Assembly (NCBI GenBank): GCA_047973125.1
Contig: JBKEBK010000004.1
Coordinates: forward strand, 82,221-146,220
Source: CAYNRG01 sp047973125
GTDB taxonomy: Bacteria > Bacillota_I > Bacilli_A > Erysipelotrichales > Erysipelotrichaceae
Direction of reading: 5' to 3'
Length of the DNA: 64,000 bases
Part shown: in pieces, positions 16,160 through 24,496 of the stretch
Layout of the letters: every line of letters begins with the position of its first letter
Numbering within the stretch: position 1 is the stretch's first letter
The notes under the pieces: generated by a model
Told to the model about the DNA's origin: nothing
Seen by the model: the letters and a program-made list of their open reading frames with translations, nothing else
Database searches by the model: none
Position numbers and translations under genes: made by a program

Positions 16160-17197
16160 ATGGGAATACTAAAAATTAAAAAAAGATTAGCTTTACTTAT
16201 TATCCTTTTACTTGTTTGTTTATCTGGATACTCAAAAAGTATGGAAGGAACTATGATAAAGATGGTAATATCACAAAAGTCATAAAACTTAAGGGAGCAT
16301 TGTATTATAACCTAATTGAAAATGTTGATGGTTTTTCTGCAAGTAATGGACAATATAGGGAAGATATAAGTAAAGATGGAAATGTTAAACATAAAAAAAT
16401 ATGATAAGACCATTGGTGCAAATGATCCAGATAATTATGTTGTATACAAGGATGAGCCATACTTTATATATAATGGGAGCTTTGAAAAGGAAAAATATTA
16501 TACAAGGATAGAAGGACCAAACAATTATGTGTTACAGGTAAATGGTTTACTTCATACTTATGTTTTAAAAAATAATTTTTTATATCTTCTTGTAGCTCCT
16601 ATGTTAAAAGGAGAAGATGGCTTTGATAAGTGTAAGATGAAATTGATCTAGATGATATGAGTATCAATAGAGCACAGTTTCTTGGCATTGAACGTTATGA
16701 TGAAATGTTTGACTCAATTGATAGTATTCCTTATTTAGTAAATAATAATCTAGTTTTTATAATGGATGATCCTAATTACAAAGGAAGGTGAAGAAATAAA
16801 TTACTTATTTGAAATAAATTTAAAGGATTTTACAGTTTTAAATAAAACAGATGTTACTGATAAATTAACAGAACTTGATATTCGTTTAAATACATTTTTT
16901 GAATTTAATGATGAAGTTTATTTTATAATCATGGATAATAGAGTAATGAAGATTGATTTAAATAGTGATGATTTATTTGTTTCAACCAGTATACAGCTTC
17001 CAAAAGAGCTTCAATCAAGAATGGTTGTTGATACAACTGAAAAAGCTGTGTACATCTTAGATCGAGGGAATCCACAACATATTGTGGAAATTGATCTTAA
17101 TAAGAATGTTATAGTAAATACAGTTGTTCTAGAGGAAGTAACCTCAAAAACAAATGAAAGAAAAATGTACTCGTTTAAGATTAAAGAAGACAAATAA
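16160..17197 (+). pseudogene. Decayed lipoprotein gene with at least four frameshifts
   Basis: After GGAGG the frame starts MGILKIKKRLALL, a lipoprotein-type signal. The reading then shifts near 16230 (A-run), near 16395-16400 (A-run), near 16630-16645 and near 16775, and is open to 17197. Joined together the pieces give about 340 residues with repeated strand-turn patterns (FNDEVYFIIMDNRVMKIDL and similar), resembling a beta-propeller-like surface lipoprotein. The lipobox reads LSGYS where LSGCS is expected; one G-to-A change explains it. The genes around it are intact, which argues for real decay rather than poor sequence. Confidence 0.75.
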
Positions 17198-17208
17198 ATG
17201 TTATTTAA

Positions 17209-17240
17209 ACACTTTGCATAATTTTGTAAGGTGTTTTTTA
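17209..17240 (+). terminator. Terminator after the decayed gene
   Basis: ACACTTT pairs with AAGGTGT (one U-G pair) across a 12-base loop and is followed by a T-rich run. Confidence 0.55.
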
Positions 17241-17326
17241 TTTATTAAAAAATTTTAATAATTTTCATATATATTTTTCATGTAACCATTTTAAAAGTAT
17301 TCTATAATTAAGATAAGGAGGAGCAT

Positions 17327-17626
17327 ATGGAATATATAGAAAATCATAAAAAGGCTATTATTATTACATTAATTTTAATTCTTGTTATAATAATGATGAC
17401 TTCCATTTTATTATTCTATAGTGTTGCTAATAGAATAAACTATAGTAAAGAAGATATTAAAAATATAGCTAAAAAAGAAATTGGTGGCACTATTACTGAA
17501 ATTGAAGTAGATCATAATTTTTTAAAAACATATTATGAACTTACGATCATAAATGATAATAGAGAATATGAAGTTATAATTGATGCAAGTAATGGATCAA
17601 TTATCAAGCTTGAAAGAGATGACTAG
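17327..17626 (+). CDS. Membrane-anchored PepSY-domain protein
   Basis: A 99-residue protein with one N-terminal membrane span (residues 11-32) and a C-terminal PepSY-like domain on the outer side, ending YEVIIDASNGSIIKLERD. PepSY domains are thought to inhibit proteases or bind at the cell envelope. GGAGG lies before the ATG and TATAAT at 17303-17308. It begins a four-gene operon with a response regulator, a kinase and a PepSY lipoprotein, suggesting that PepSY proteins modulate envelope-stress signalling. Confidence 0.75.
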   Translation: MEYIENHKKAIIITLILILVIIMMTSILLFYSVANRINYSKEDIKNIAKKEIGGTITEIEVDHNFLKTYYELTIINDNREYEVIIDASNGSIIKLERDD

Positions 17627-17635
17627 GAGATACTT

Positions 17636-18295
17636 ATGGAAAAAATATTAATTGTAGAAGATGAAAAACATATGTTAGACTTACTAAGTTTAGAGCTTTC
17701 TCATGCTGGATATAATATTAGCTGTGCAACTGATGGAGATACAGCCTTAAAGTTGGCCCTAGAGCAAGACTTTGATTTAATTATATTAGATCTTATGATA
17801 CCAAAAATTAATGGAGTAGAAGTTACTAGAAGACTAAGATTATCTAAGTTAACACCAATAATTATGTTAACAGCAAGAGATAGTGTTATGGATAAGGTTA
17901 ATGGTTTAGAAGCTGGTGCAGATGATTATCTTGCTAAACCATTTGCAATGGAAGAATTACTCGCAAGAATTCGCTCTGTTATTCGACGTAATTTTAATAC
18001 CTTATCAAAAATTAAATATCGTGATCTAATACTTGATTGTGACAGCTTCACACTCATAAATAATAATGAAGAAGTACTACTTAGTGCTAAAGAATTTCAA
18101 ATGTTAAGATTATTTTTAAAAAATCCTCATAAAGTTTTTACTCGTGATGATTTATTAGAAGAGGTTTGGGGTTATTGTAATGATAGTGAAAGTAATGTTG
18201 TGGATGTCTATATATCACATTTAAGAAGCAAGTTAGAAAAAAATGATGTAAAGTATATCCATACCATTCATGGAGTAGGATACACATTAAAATGA
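17636..18295 (+). CDS. OmpR-family response regulator
   Basis: A 219-residue DNA-binding regulator. The receiver domain (1-115) has the acidic pair at Glu8-Asp9, the phosphorylated aspartate at Asp52 (LDLMIP), the LTA threonine and the KPF lysine. The C-terminal winged helix (about 125-219) ends with NVVDVYISHLRSKLE and TIHGVGYTLK, typical of OmpR/PhoB. The stop overlaps the kinase start (ATGA). Its targets are unknown; its own operon with the two PepSY genes is a likely one. Confidence 0.93.
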   Translation: MEKILIVEDEKHMLDLLSLELSHAGYNISCATDGDTALKLALEQDFDLIILDLMIPKINGVEVTRRLRLSKLTPIIMLTARDSVMDKVNGLEAGADDYLAKPFAMEELLARIRSVIRRNFNTLSKIKYRDLILDCDSFTLINNNEEVLLSAKEFQMLRLFLKNPHKVFTRDDLLEEVWGYCNDSESNVVDVYISHLRSKLEKNDVKYIHTIHGVGYTLK

Positions 18296-19368
18296 GAAAG
18301 AAAAATATTAGATCGCACTTAATATTAAATACATCAGCAATTGTATTAGGCTTTATTACCCTATCTTCTCTTTCATTCTATATATTTCTGATATACTTTT
18401 CTCAAACAATTGAAAAAGTATATGGAATTGACGATGATATTTTAAAACCTTTCTTTACAATCTTTATTATCATTCTGATATTTTTAATCATCTTTTCCTT
18501 AATTGTTAGTATCCTTGCAGGGTTTTTAGTATCAGAAAGATTTCTAAGTACAATTGCTAAATTTACTAACAAGATAAAATCTATTAGGTATAAAAGTAGT
18601 GATAAGCGATTACCACTAGAAAATAGTAATGAACTAGATGATTTAGCTAAAGAGTTTAATTATTTAATGGATGATATTGAAATCTCAGTAAATAAACAAA
18701 ATCAGTTTGTTGCCGATGCTTCTCATGAATTAAAAACCCCACTAGCAATCATCAAAGGCAATATTGAAATGTTGCAAAGATGGGGCAAAGATGAAAAGAA
18801 AATCTTAGAAGAATCACTTGAGACTACTAAATTAGAAGTAGATCGGATGATTTTACTAACAAGTGAAATGTTACAGCTAACAAAAAAATTTGATCATAGT
18901 GATGTATCAGTAATTTCTATTAATGAAATCATCACTAGCGTTGTCAATGAATACATAAAATTATATCCAGACTTTAACATTGAATATAGTGTTACTAAGG
19001 ATTCTAAAGTAAAAATGAAACAAGAACATTTTAAACAGATACTATTTATTTTATTAGACAATTCCATAAAGTATAAAAGAGATAACAGTAAACACATTAA
19101 AATAACCTTTAAAAATAACTTCTTACATATATTAGACTATGGCAAGGGCATAGAGAAAGAGAACCTTAATAAAATCTTTGATCGTTTATATCGTGAGGAT
19201 GACTCAAGAGAAAACAATCATCATAGCTTTGGCTTAGGACTATCAATTCTTAAGCGAATTTGTGATTGGTATAAGGTTGAAATTAAAGTAAATAGTGAAA
19301 AAAATCAATATACAGAATTTATATTAAACTTCAAAGGAGGAAAAGAAAATGAAGAAATATTTAATTAG
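18292..19368 (+). CDS. Membrane sensor histidine kinase
   Basis: A 358-residue kinase with two membrane spans (about 11-36 and 52-80) enclosing a very short outside loop (about 15 residues), then HAMP-like linker, the H-box ASHELKTPL with His145, an N-box LLDNSIKY and G-boxes DYGKGI and FGLGLSI. With so small an outer loop it probably senses a partner protein or membrane state rather than a soluble ligand; the flanking PepSY proteins are the obvious candidates. It overlaps the next gene by 20 bases. Confidence 0.92.
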   Translation: MRKKNIRSHLILNTSAIVLGFITLSSLSFYIFLIYFSQTIEKVYGIDDDILKPFFTIFIIILIFLIIFSLIVSILAGFLVSERFLSTIAKFTNKIKSIRYKSSDKRLPLENSNELDDLAKEFNYLMDDIEISVNKQNQFVADASHELKTPLAIIKGNIEMLQRWGKDEKKILEESLETTKLEVDRMILLTSEMLQLTKKFDHSDVSVISINEIITSVVNEYIKLYPDFNIEYSVTKDSKVKMKQEHFKQILFILLDNSIKYKRDNSKHIKITFKNNFLHILDYGKGIEKENLNKIFDRLYREDDSRENNHHSFGLGLSILKRICDWYKVEIKVNSEKNQYTEFILNFKGGKENEEIFN

Positions 19369-19879
19369 TTTAGCAGTGTTATTTTTATTAGTAGGATGCT
19401 CATCTTTTGATGATGATCATGATGATAAAGATGATCAAAATGAAAAAGTAATAATCGATAATGTCCAAGAAAATACCAATGAAATTGATATGGAAAAAGC
19501 CAAAGAAATTGCCTTAAAAGATCAAAAAGGAGAAATCGTTAAAGAGTTTACATTCTCAAGTAATAGTGTTTCACATTTTGAAATAGATATTGTAAGTGAT
19601 AACTATAAATATGAGTATACTATTGATAATCAAGGCAATATCACTAGTAAAGAAAAAGAAATTATCGATGAAACTTTAAACCAAGATAAATTCATCACCT
19701 CTCAAGCTGCTCAAGATATTATGATTGAGCATGCAGGAGGAGGAACTATTATTAGCTGTGAGCTTGATATTGAATACAATGAAATCTATGAAATAGAGAT
19801 GGTATTAGATAATCAAGAGTATGATGGAGTAGTAGATGCAGTTACTGGAGAAGTTATAAAATTTAATAAGGATTATTAA
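19349..19879 (+). CDS. PepSY-domain lipoprotein
   Basis: A 176-residue lipoprotein: signal MKKYLISLAVLFLLVGC with the lipidated cysteine at residue 17, an acidic DDDHDDKDDQ linker, and two PepSY-like repeats (about 45-105 and 110-176), both ending in the YDGVVDAVTGEVIKF-type strand-turn-strand. GGAGG lies before the ATG, inside the kinase gene. It closes the operon and is followed by a terminator. Confidence 0.82.
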   Translation: MKKYLISLAVLFLLVGCSSFDDDHDDKDDQNEKVIIDNVQENTNEIDMEKAKEIALKDQKGEIVKEFTFSSNSVSHFEIDIVSDNYKYEYTIDNQGNITSKEKEIIDETLNQDKFITSQAAQDIMIEHAGGGTIISCELDIEYNEIYEIEMVLDNQEYDGVVDAVTGEVIKFNKDY

Positions 19880-19929
19880 TTATTAACATTATAATGTATC
19901 AGAAATGGTAAAGATTTAAATTAGTACAT

Positions 19930-19952
19930 AAGGCTACTTTAGGTAGCCTTTT
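19930..19952 (+). terminator. Terminator of the PepSY/two-component operon
   Basis: AAGGCTAC and GTAGCCTT form an 8-bp stem around TTTAG, followed by four T bases counting the stem end. Confidence 0.8.
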
Positions 19953-20034
19953 ACTGTATATAAAGTAATGTCAGCACTCAGAAAATAAAAATTACCATTT
20001 TATTTCTTAATTTTTTTAAAATTATATGAATTTG

Positions 20035-20064
20035 TTGTTTATTTTTTTTAAAATTAGTTATAAA
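20035..20064 (+). promoter_or_regulatory. Promoter of the candidate small RNA
   Basis: TTGTTT and TATAAA are 18 bases apart; transcription would begin near 20071, exactly where the closing stem of the RNA starts. Confidence 0.45.
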
Positions 20065-20070
20065 ATAGTA

Positions 20071-20170
20071 TCGTTCATAGATTAACACTAAACTCCTGAT
20101 TGGTGTGTCCGCATAAAGCACATACAATTGATTATCTATTTTATCTGTTTATCTATGAACACTTTTTTTA
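20071..20170 (+). ncRNA. Unassigned structured RNA of about 100 bases
   Basis: A 10-bp stem closes the element: GTTCATAGAT (20073-20082) with ATCTATGAAC (20151-20160), directly followed by a T-run, so the closing stem doubles as terminator. Inside, ACAC/GTGT and GTGTG/CACA(T)AC words can form one or two shorter helices around CTCCTGATTGG and TCCGCATAAAG. There is no open frame of note, and the next gene (rpmH) has its own promoter 220 bases later, so it looks like a free small RNA rather than a leader. It matches no riboswitch or housekeeping RNA I know. Confidence 0.5.
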
Positions 20171-20340
20171 TGTCCTTTAAAAAAATAGAAGTGGATAGCC
20201 CTCACTTATTGTCACTTTAAAATTGTAGTAAATACTAATCACTTTTATCCTTTTAATTTTAAATTTTAAGTAAAGATGATAAATGATGTAGACTACATAA
20301 TATCCTACCTCTTAAAAAAATCCATGATACCTATAATTAT

Positions 20341-20381
20341 ACGTAAAATTTTACATGCTTAGTACATGTAAATATTTACGT
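20341..20381. repeat. 17-bp inverted repeat abutting the rpmH promoter
   Basis: ACGTAAAATTTTACATG and CATGTAAATATTTACGT (two mismatches) flank a seven-base loop and are followed by a T-run that ends just before the -35 box of rpmH. It could terminate incoming transcription or bind a regulator. The stretch 20171-20340 shows no gene. Confidence 0.55.
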
Positions 20382-20387
20382 TTTTTA

Positions 20388-20416
20388 TTGACTTTTTACG
20401 ATAATTTAGATATTAT
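20388..20416 (+). promoter_or_regulatory. rpmH promoter
   Basis: TTGACT and TATTAT with 17-base spacing, 44 bases before the rpmH start codon. Confidence 0.75.
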
Positions 20417-20460
20417 TAGTAAGCACTGTTCTATTTGTATAAACATTGGAGGTGGATTTG

Positions 20461-20595
20461 ATGAAAAGAACATATCAACCAAGCAAAAGGAAACACCAAA
20501 AAGTCCACGGCTTTAGAGCCCGTATGAAAACGGTAGGTGGCCGCAAGGTACTTGCTCGTCGTCGTAGCAGGGGTAGAAAGATTTTGTCGGCTTAA
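20461..20595 (+). CDS. rpmH: Ribosomal protein bL34
   Basis: A 44-residue, strongly basic protein: MKRTYQPSKRKHQKVHGFR, then RMKTVGGRKVLARRRSRGRK. This is the standard bL34 sequence of the large ribosomal subunit. GGAGGTGG lies before the ATG. Its place upstream of rnpA, yidC and jag next to oriC is conserved in Firmicutes. Confidence 0.97.
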   Translation: MKRTYQPSKRKHQKVHGFRARMKTVGGRKVLARRRSRGRKILSA

Positions 20596-20619
20596 AAGTC
20601 ACCTGTTGGTGACTTTTTT
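20594..20619 (+). terminator. Terminator/attenuator between rpmH and rnpA
   Basis: AAAAGTCACC and GGTGACTTTT form a strong stem around a four-base loop, followed by T bases. It overlaps the rpmH stop and sits 12 bases before the rnpA start, so it should lower rnpA expression relative to rpmH. Confidence 0.8.
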
Positions 20620-20630
20620 CGTTTTTACTT

Positions 20631-20972
20631 ATGAAAAAACAATATCGTATAAAATCAAATATTGAATTTCAAACTTTAATAAGCAACAAGAATTTCATAT
20701 CAAATAAAGAGTTCGTCTTTTATTTTAATGATGCTAAGCTAAATCATGGAAGAATTGGAATTAGTGTAGGAAAGAAATTAGGCATTGCAGTTAAGAGAAA
20801 TCTTTGGAAAAGACAAGCAAGAGAAATTATTAATGATGTAATTGATTTAGACTCTTTCAAATATGATGGTATCTTATTAGTGCGTAAGGATTTTACTACA
20901 CAGTCATTTGATAAGAATAAAAAAAGTTTGGAAAATTTATTAAATAAAGTGTACAATTATAACAGAAAATAA
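20631..20972 (+). CDS. rnpA: Ribonuclease P protein component
   Basis: A 113-residue basic protein that helps the RNase P RNA process tRNA 5' ends. The signature RIGISVGKKLGIAVKRNLWKRQARE (two adjoining parts) contains the conserved basic RNR-like core, here with LW in place of the more usual polar residues. No Shine-Dalgarno sequence is visible: the region before the ATG is the T-rich tail of the terminator. Translation must be weak or start by another route. Confidence 0.95.
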   Translation: MKKQYRIKSNIEFQTLISNKNFISNKEFVFYFNDAKLNHGRIGISVGKKLGIAVKRNLWKRQAREIINDVIDLDSFKYDGILLVRKDFTTQSFDKNKKSLENLLNKVYNYNRK

Positions 20973-20995
20973 ACTATATTAAGGAGAATTTATAA

Positions 20996-21895
20996 ATGTT
21001 AAAAAATAAAACAAAGAAGATCTTGTTGTTACTTGTAATTATCGGATCATTATTCGCTCTTAGTGGATGTACTATTCCAACAGAAGTAGATGAGGAAACT
21101 GGGAAAAAAGTTACCAAGATAATCACAACAGAAACAACTTTTAAAGAAACAAGGGAAAGTGAAGGGTGGTATCAAACTTTCTTAGTTTATCCACTTGCTC
21201 AATCGATAAACAAGCTATCACCTGTAGTTAGTGTTGCAGGAGCAATCGCACTTGTTACCTTCTTAGTAAACTTCGTTGTCTTTATATTTACTTATAAAGC
21301 AACATTAGCACAACAAAAAATGGCGGCTATGCAGCCAGAGATAAATCGAATAACGGAAAAGTATAAAGGAAAGACTGACCAAGCATCAAGGATGGCACAG
21401 GCTCAGGAACAACAAAAATTATATAAAAAATATAATATTAATCCTTTTTCTTCACTACTTATTCAATTTATTCAACTTCCAATAATTATATCTATATATT
21501 ACGCTGTTCAAAGATCACAGGCTGTAAAACATGGATTCTTTATGGGAATGGAATTATCTGTTTCACCACTTAATGGAATTATGAATAAAGAATGGATTTA
21601 TTTGGTTTTATTAATTATTGTAATGGGATCTCAAGCTCTTTCTATGAAACTTCCTACTTACTTAGCTGAAAAGCAAGCAAGAAAAGAAGCAGAAGAACAG
21701 GGAAGAAGATATCGTCCTGCTCCAAACCCTACTGCTAAGATGATGAACTATATGTTAGTATTTATAACTGTAATTACTATTACATTACCATCTGGTATGG
21801 GAGTATATTGGGTTTGTTCATCTTTAATGGCAATAGCAAAATCACTTATCACTATGCACTTATCTAAAAAAGAAAAAATGAAGGGAAGTGTTTAA
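20996..21895 (+). CDS. yidC: YidC/Oxa1-type membrane protein insertase (lipoprotein form)
   Basis: A 299-residue insertase. The N-terminal signal ends in LSGC with the lipidated Cys25, as in Gram-positive SpoIIIJ/YidC1. Five hydrophobic spans follow; the KMAAMQPEINRITEKYKGK hairpin and the basic C-terminal tail are typical. It inserts proteins into the membrane with or without SecYEG. AAGGAG precedes the ATG; jag follows after one base. Confidence 0.95.
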   Translation: MLKNKTKKILLLLVIIGSLFALSGCTIPTEVDEETGKKVTKIITTETTFKETRESEGWYQTFLVYPLAQSINKLSPVVSVAGAIALVTFLVNFVVFIFTYKATLAQQKMAAMQPEINRITEKYKGKTDQASRMAQAQEQQKLYKKYNINPFSSLLIQFIQLPIIISIYYAVQRSQAVKHGFFMGMELSVSPLNGIMNKEWIYLVLLIIVMGSQALSMKLPTYLAEKQARKEAEEQGRRYRPAPNPTAKMMNYMLVFITVITITLPSGMGVYWVCSSLMAIAKSLITMHLSKKEKMKGSV

Positions 21896-21896
21896 A

Positions 21897-22514
21897 GTGA
21901 GTATTTACAGCGCAAAGACAATTGAAGATATCCTTGATCTTGCATCTAAAGAAAAAGGGGTAGAAATAAGCGAACTTTATCACTACATCGTAAATGAAAA
22001 GAAAGGCCTGTTAGGTCTTGGAACTACTCTTAGTGCTGAAGTATATGCAAATGAGGATATTAAAGAATTTATCTTTGATTACTTAGGTGATTTCTTTACT
22101 AATTTAAATCAATCAATTGAAATAGAAATATTAATTAAAGATAATGAATTTAATATAAATTTAAATGCAGAAAATAATGCAATTCTAATTGGAAAAAATG
22201 GATTAACACTAAGATCATTAAACTTTGTTTTATCAAGTGCAGTTAATGCTCATTTCAGAAATCGTTTCAATATCATTATTGATATTAATAACTATCGTCA
22301 TGATCGTTACTCAAGAGTAAAATTTATAGCTAAAAGAGCTGCAATTTCTGTTCAAAAAACAAAGATTGATGCTTCTTTAGACCCTATGCCAAATGATGAG
22401 AGAAAAGTCATTCACAAGTATTTAGAAGGCTTTAAAAATGTAAGCACTAAATCAGAGGGTGAAGGAAATAATCGTCACTTAAAAATATTCTATGTATCAG
22501 ATTCTAAAGAATAA
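21897..22514 (+). CDS. jag: RNA-binding protein KhpB/Jag (Jag_N-KH-R3H)
   Basis: An RNA-binding protein of about 205 residues. It has the N-terminal Jag domain (SAKTIEDILDLASKEKGV), a KH domain around IGKNGLTLRSLNFVL and an R3H domain around RHDRYSRVKFIAKRAA. KhpB affects cell elongation and division through RNA. A GTG three codons further upstream is in frame, but GTG at 21897 has AGGGAAG at correct spacing and is preferred. It is coupled to yidC. Confidence 0.92.
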   Translation: MSIYSAKTIEDILDLASKEKGVEISELYHYIVNEKKGLLGLGTTLSAEVYANEDIKEFIFDYLGDFFTNLNQSIEIEILIKDNEFNINLNAENNAILIGKNGLTLRSLNFVLSSAVNAHFRNRFNIIIDINNYRHDRYSRVKFIAKRAAISVQKTKIDASLDPMPNDERKVIHKYLEGFKNVSTKSEGEGNNRHLKIFYVSDSKE

Positions 22515-22529
22515 ATAATACAATTATTA

Positions 22530-22566
22530 TAAGAGTTAATAAAGCAATTTATTGACTCTTTTATTT
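22530..22566 (+). terminator. Terminator after jag
   Basis: AAGAGTTAATAAA pairs with TTTATTGACTCTT (one U-G pair) around a four-base loop, followed by TTATTTT. It insulates the origin from the rpmH operon. Confidence 0.8.
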
Positions 22567-22616
22567 TGTCTATAAGTTTAGATTATTTAATACTTATAAA
22601 CAGAAGATATTGATAC

Positions 22617-22998
22617 TTATTCACAATATCAAACAATCCACAATCATCCCCTATCCACATATCTTTATAAGTGTGGATAACTATTAGATGTCCTTATAAA
22701 TAAAGGACTTATTAATAAATATGATTATGGATAAGTATTAAAAATTGATAAATTTATTGATATTTATCCACATCTTTAAACAGTTTATTATTTATCCACA
22801 ATTTATCCCCAAGTAAAAGTTGTGGATAAATGTGGATAACCTTATAGATATTGATTATATAAGAACCCATATATAATTTGTAATTGTGGATAAAATTTTT
22901 TTCCACAATTTACTCTTTAAACATCAAAATTTTTATGTATAATAATAGTACAACTATTTAAAAAAATACTGTTTAAAAGAGAATGTGGGGAAATTATT
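22617..22998. other. oriC: Origin of replication, upstream part (DnaA-box cluster)
   Basis: Six perfect DnaA boxes (TTATCCACA or its complement) lie at 22672, 22764, 22792, 22821, 22831 and 22885. Near matches lie at 22617 (TTATTCACA), 22651, 22726 and 22803. Boxes point both ways; two pairs sit close together. The 100 bases after the last box are very A+T-rich and include TAATAATAG triplets, a plausible unwinding element. Together with the two boxes after dnaA this is a bipartite origin like that of Bacillus subtilis. Confidence 0.95.
22916..22943 (+). promoter_or_regulatory. dnaA promoter
   Basis: TTTAAA and TATAAT are 16 bases apart, next to the last DnaA box, which would let DnaA repress its own gene. 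Confidence 0.55.
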
Positions 22999-24357
22999 AT
23001 GACAATGAATAGCTTTTATAATCTAGAAGATTTATGGAACAGGACACTAGAGAACATGGGGATGGATCCCATTATCTACAATGGTTATTTCTCTAGCTCT
23101 TGTTTATCTTCATTTAATGATGATAAAGCTATTGTAACTGTACCTACAGTAATTGAAAAAAGTATTTTAAATGAATCTATTACTTCAATTATTTCATCAC
23201 TTGAAGTAGTTTCTAATAAGCATAATTTATCCTGTGATATTCTTACTAAAGGTGAATATGAAAAATTAGATAAAAGAATCAATAATTTTAAAAGCTTTGA
23301 TTTATCTTTTTTAGGTACACCTTTAATGTCTCATCAAACATTTGAAACCTTCTTTGTAGGTAATTCTAATCGTGAGAGTCATACAGCCTCTTTAGGCTGT
23401 GCCTGCTCACCAGGTAAGATCTTTAATCCTTTATTTATTTATGGTAATTCAGGTCTTGGTAAGAGTCATTTATTAAATGCTATTGGTAACTATGTTATAA
23501 AAAAAGATCCTACTAAAACAGTCTATTATACAGATTCTTCAAAGTTTGTATCTAATGTTGTTAATTCTATAAAAAATAAAACTATCGATAAATTTAAAGA
23601 TTTTATGTTTAGTGTTGATGTTTTATTAATTGATGATATTCAGTTTTTAGCTAATAAAGAAAAATCTCATGAAGTATTCTTTTCTATCTTTAATGAGTTA
23701 GTAAATAATCGAAAACAAATTGTTATTGTTTCTGATCGCTTACCATCAGAAATTAGTGGCTTAGAACAACGTTTAATATCACGTTTTGCTTCAGGTTTAT
23801 CTGTAAGTATTGATTCACCAGAATTTGAAACAGCACTTGAAATAACCAAGTATAAGCTTAATATTGAAAATGCTGCACCATCAACTAACTTTAGTGATGA
23901 AGCCTTAGCATTTATTGCTTCTAATTTTAATTCTGATGTTAGAAAACTTGAAGGAGCAATTAACAAAGTATTATTTTATTCAATTCAAAAAGGAGCAACT
24001 GATATTATAACTTTAGAAGATGTTACCTATGCTGTAAAAGATATTATTGCCATCTCAGATGTTACTGGAATTACACCAAGTAAGATAATTAAATGTGTTG
24101 CTGATTACTATGGAATAAATAAACAGAGTATCCTTGGAAAGACTAGAACTCAAAATATAACCAATGCTCGTCATATTTCCATCTATTTAGCAAGAAAACT
24201 AATTGATTTACCTTATGCTAAGATTGGTGATGAATTTGGTGGAAGAGATCACTCAACTATTATGAATGCTTGTACTAAGGTTGAGACAAAACTTAAAAAA
24301 GATCCTATCTTTTTACAAGCAGTAAGTGAAATAGAAAAAATATTAAAACATAATTAA
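22999..24357 (+). CDS. dnaA: Chromosomal replication initiator protein DnaA
   Basis: A 452-residue AAA+ initiator. Domain I covers about 1-90, a linker follows, and the ATPase has Walker A GNSGLGKSHLL (about 148-158) and Walker B VLLIDDIQFL (about 209). The C-terminal domain carries the DNA-binding signature GGRDHSTIMNACTKVE (about 413). It binds the boxes on both sides of its own gene. GGGG lies eight bases before the ATG; a second in-frame ATG two codons later is possible. Confidence 0.97.
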   Translation: MTMNSFYNLEDLWNRTLENMGMDPIIYNGYFSSSCLSSFNDDKAIVTVPTVIEKSILNESITSIISSLEVVSNKHNLSCDILTKGEYEKLDKRINNFKSFDLSFLGTPLMSHQTFETFFVGNSNRESHTASLGCACSPGKIFNPLFIYGNSGLGKSHLLNAIGNYVIKKDPTKTVYYTDSSKFVSNVVNSIKNKTIDKFKDFMFSVDVLLIDDIQFLANKEKSHEVFFSIFNELVNNRKQIVIVSDRLPSEISGLEQRLISRFASGLSVSIDSPEFETALEITKYKLNIENAAPSTNFSDEALAFIASNFNSDVRKLEGAINKVLFYSIQKGATDIITLEDVTYAVKDIIAISDVTGITPSKIIKCVADYYGINKQSILGKTRTQNITNARHISIYLARKLIDLPYAKIGDEFGGRDHSTIMNACTKVETKLKKDPIFLQAVSEIEKILKHN

Positions 24358-24429
24358 TCCACATTTAATCACTTTTAATTAACACTTAAAAATGCTAAAA
24401 TATACATATATTATAAGTACTTTTAAGAC

Positions 24430-24447
24430 TTATCCACATTATCCACA
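24430..24447 (+). other. oriC: Two tandem DnaA boxes, downstream part of the origin
   Basis: Two perfect TTATCCACA boxes lie end to end between dnaA and dnaN. They form the second half of the bipartite origin, or an autoregulatory site for dnaN expression. Confidence 0.9.
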
Positions 24448-24496
24448 GTCCTAATAATAATTACTTATAAAAAGAATAATAAAAGGAGAAATAAAA

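Noticed and set aside
16160..17197. Programmed frameshifting as an explanation for the split lipoprotein gene
   Set aside because: Four shifts at unrelated sites without slippery heptamers plus pseudoknots; decay is simpler.
20071..20170. Known riboswitch or signal-recognition RNA at this place
   Set aside because: None of the core motifs I know (purine, preQ1, fluoride, ZTP, TPP, FMN, SRP) is present.
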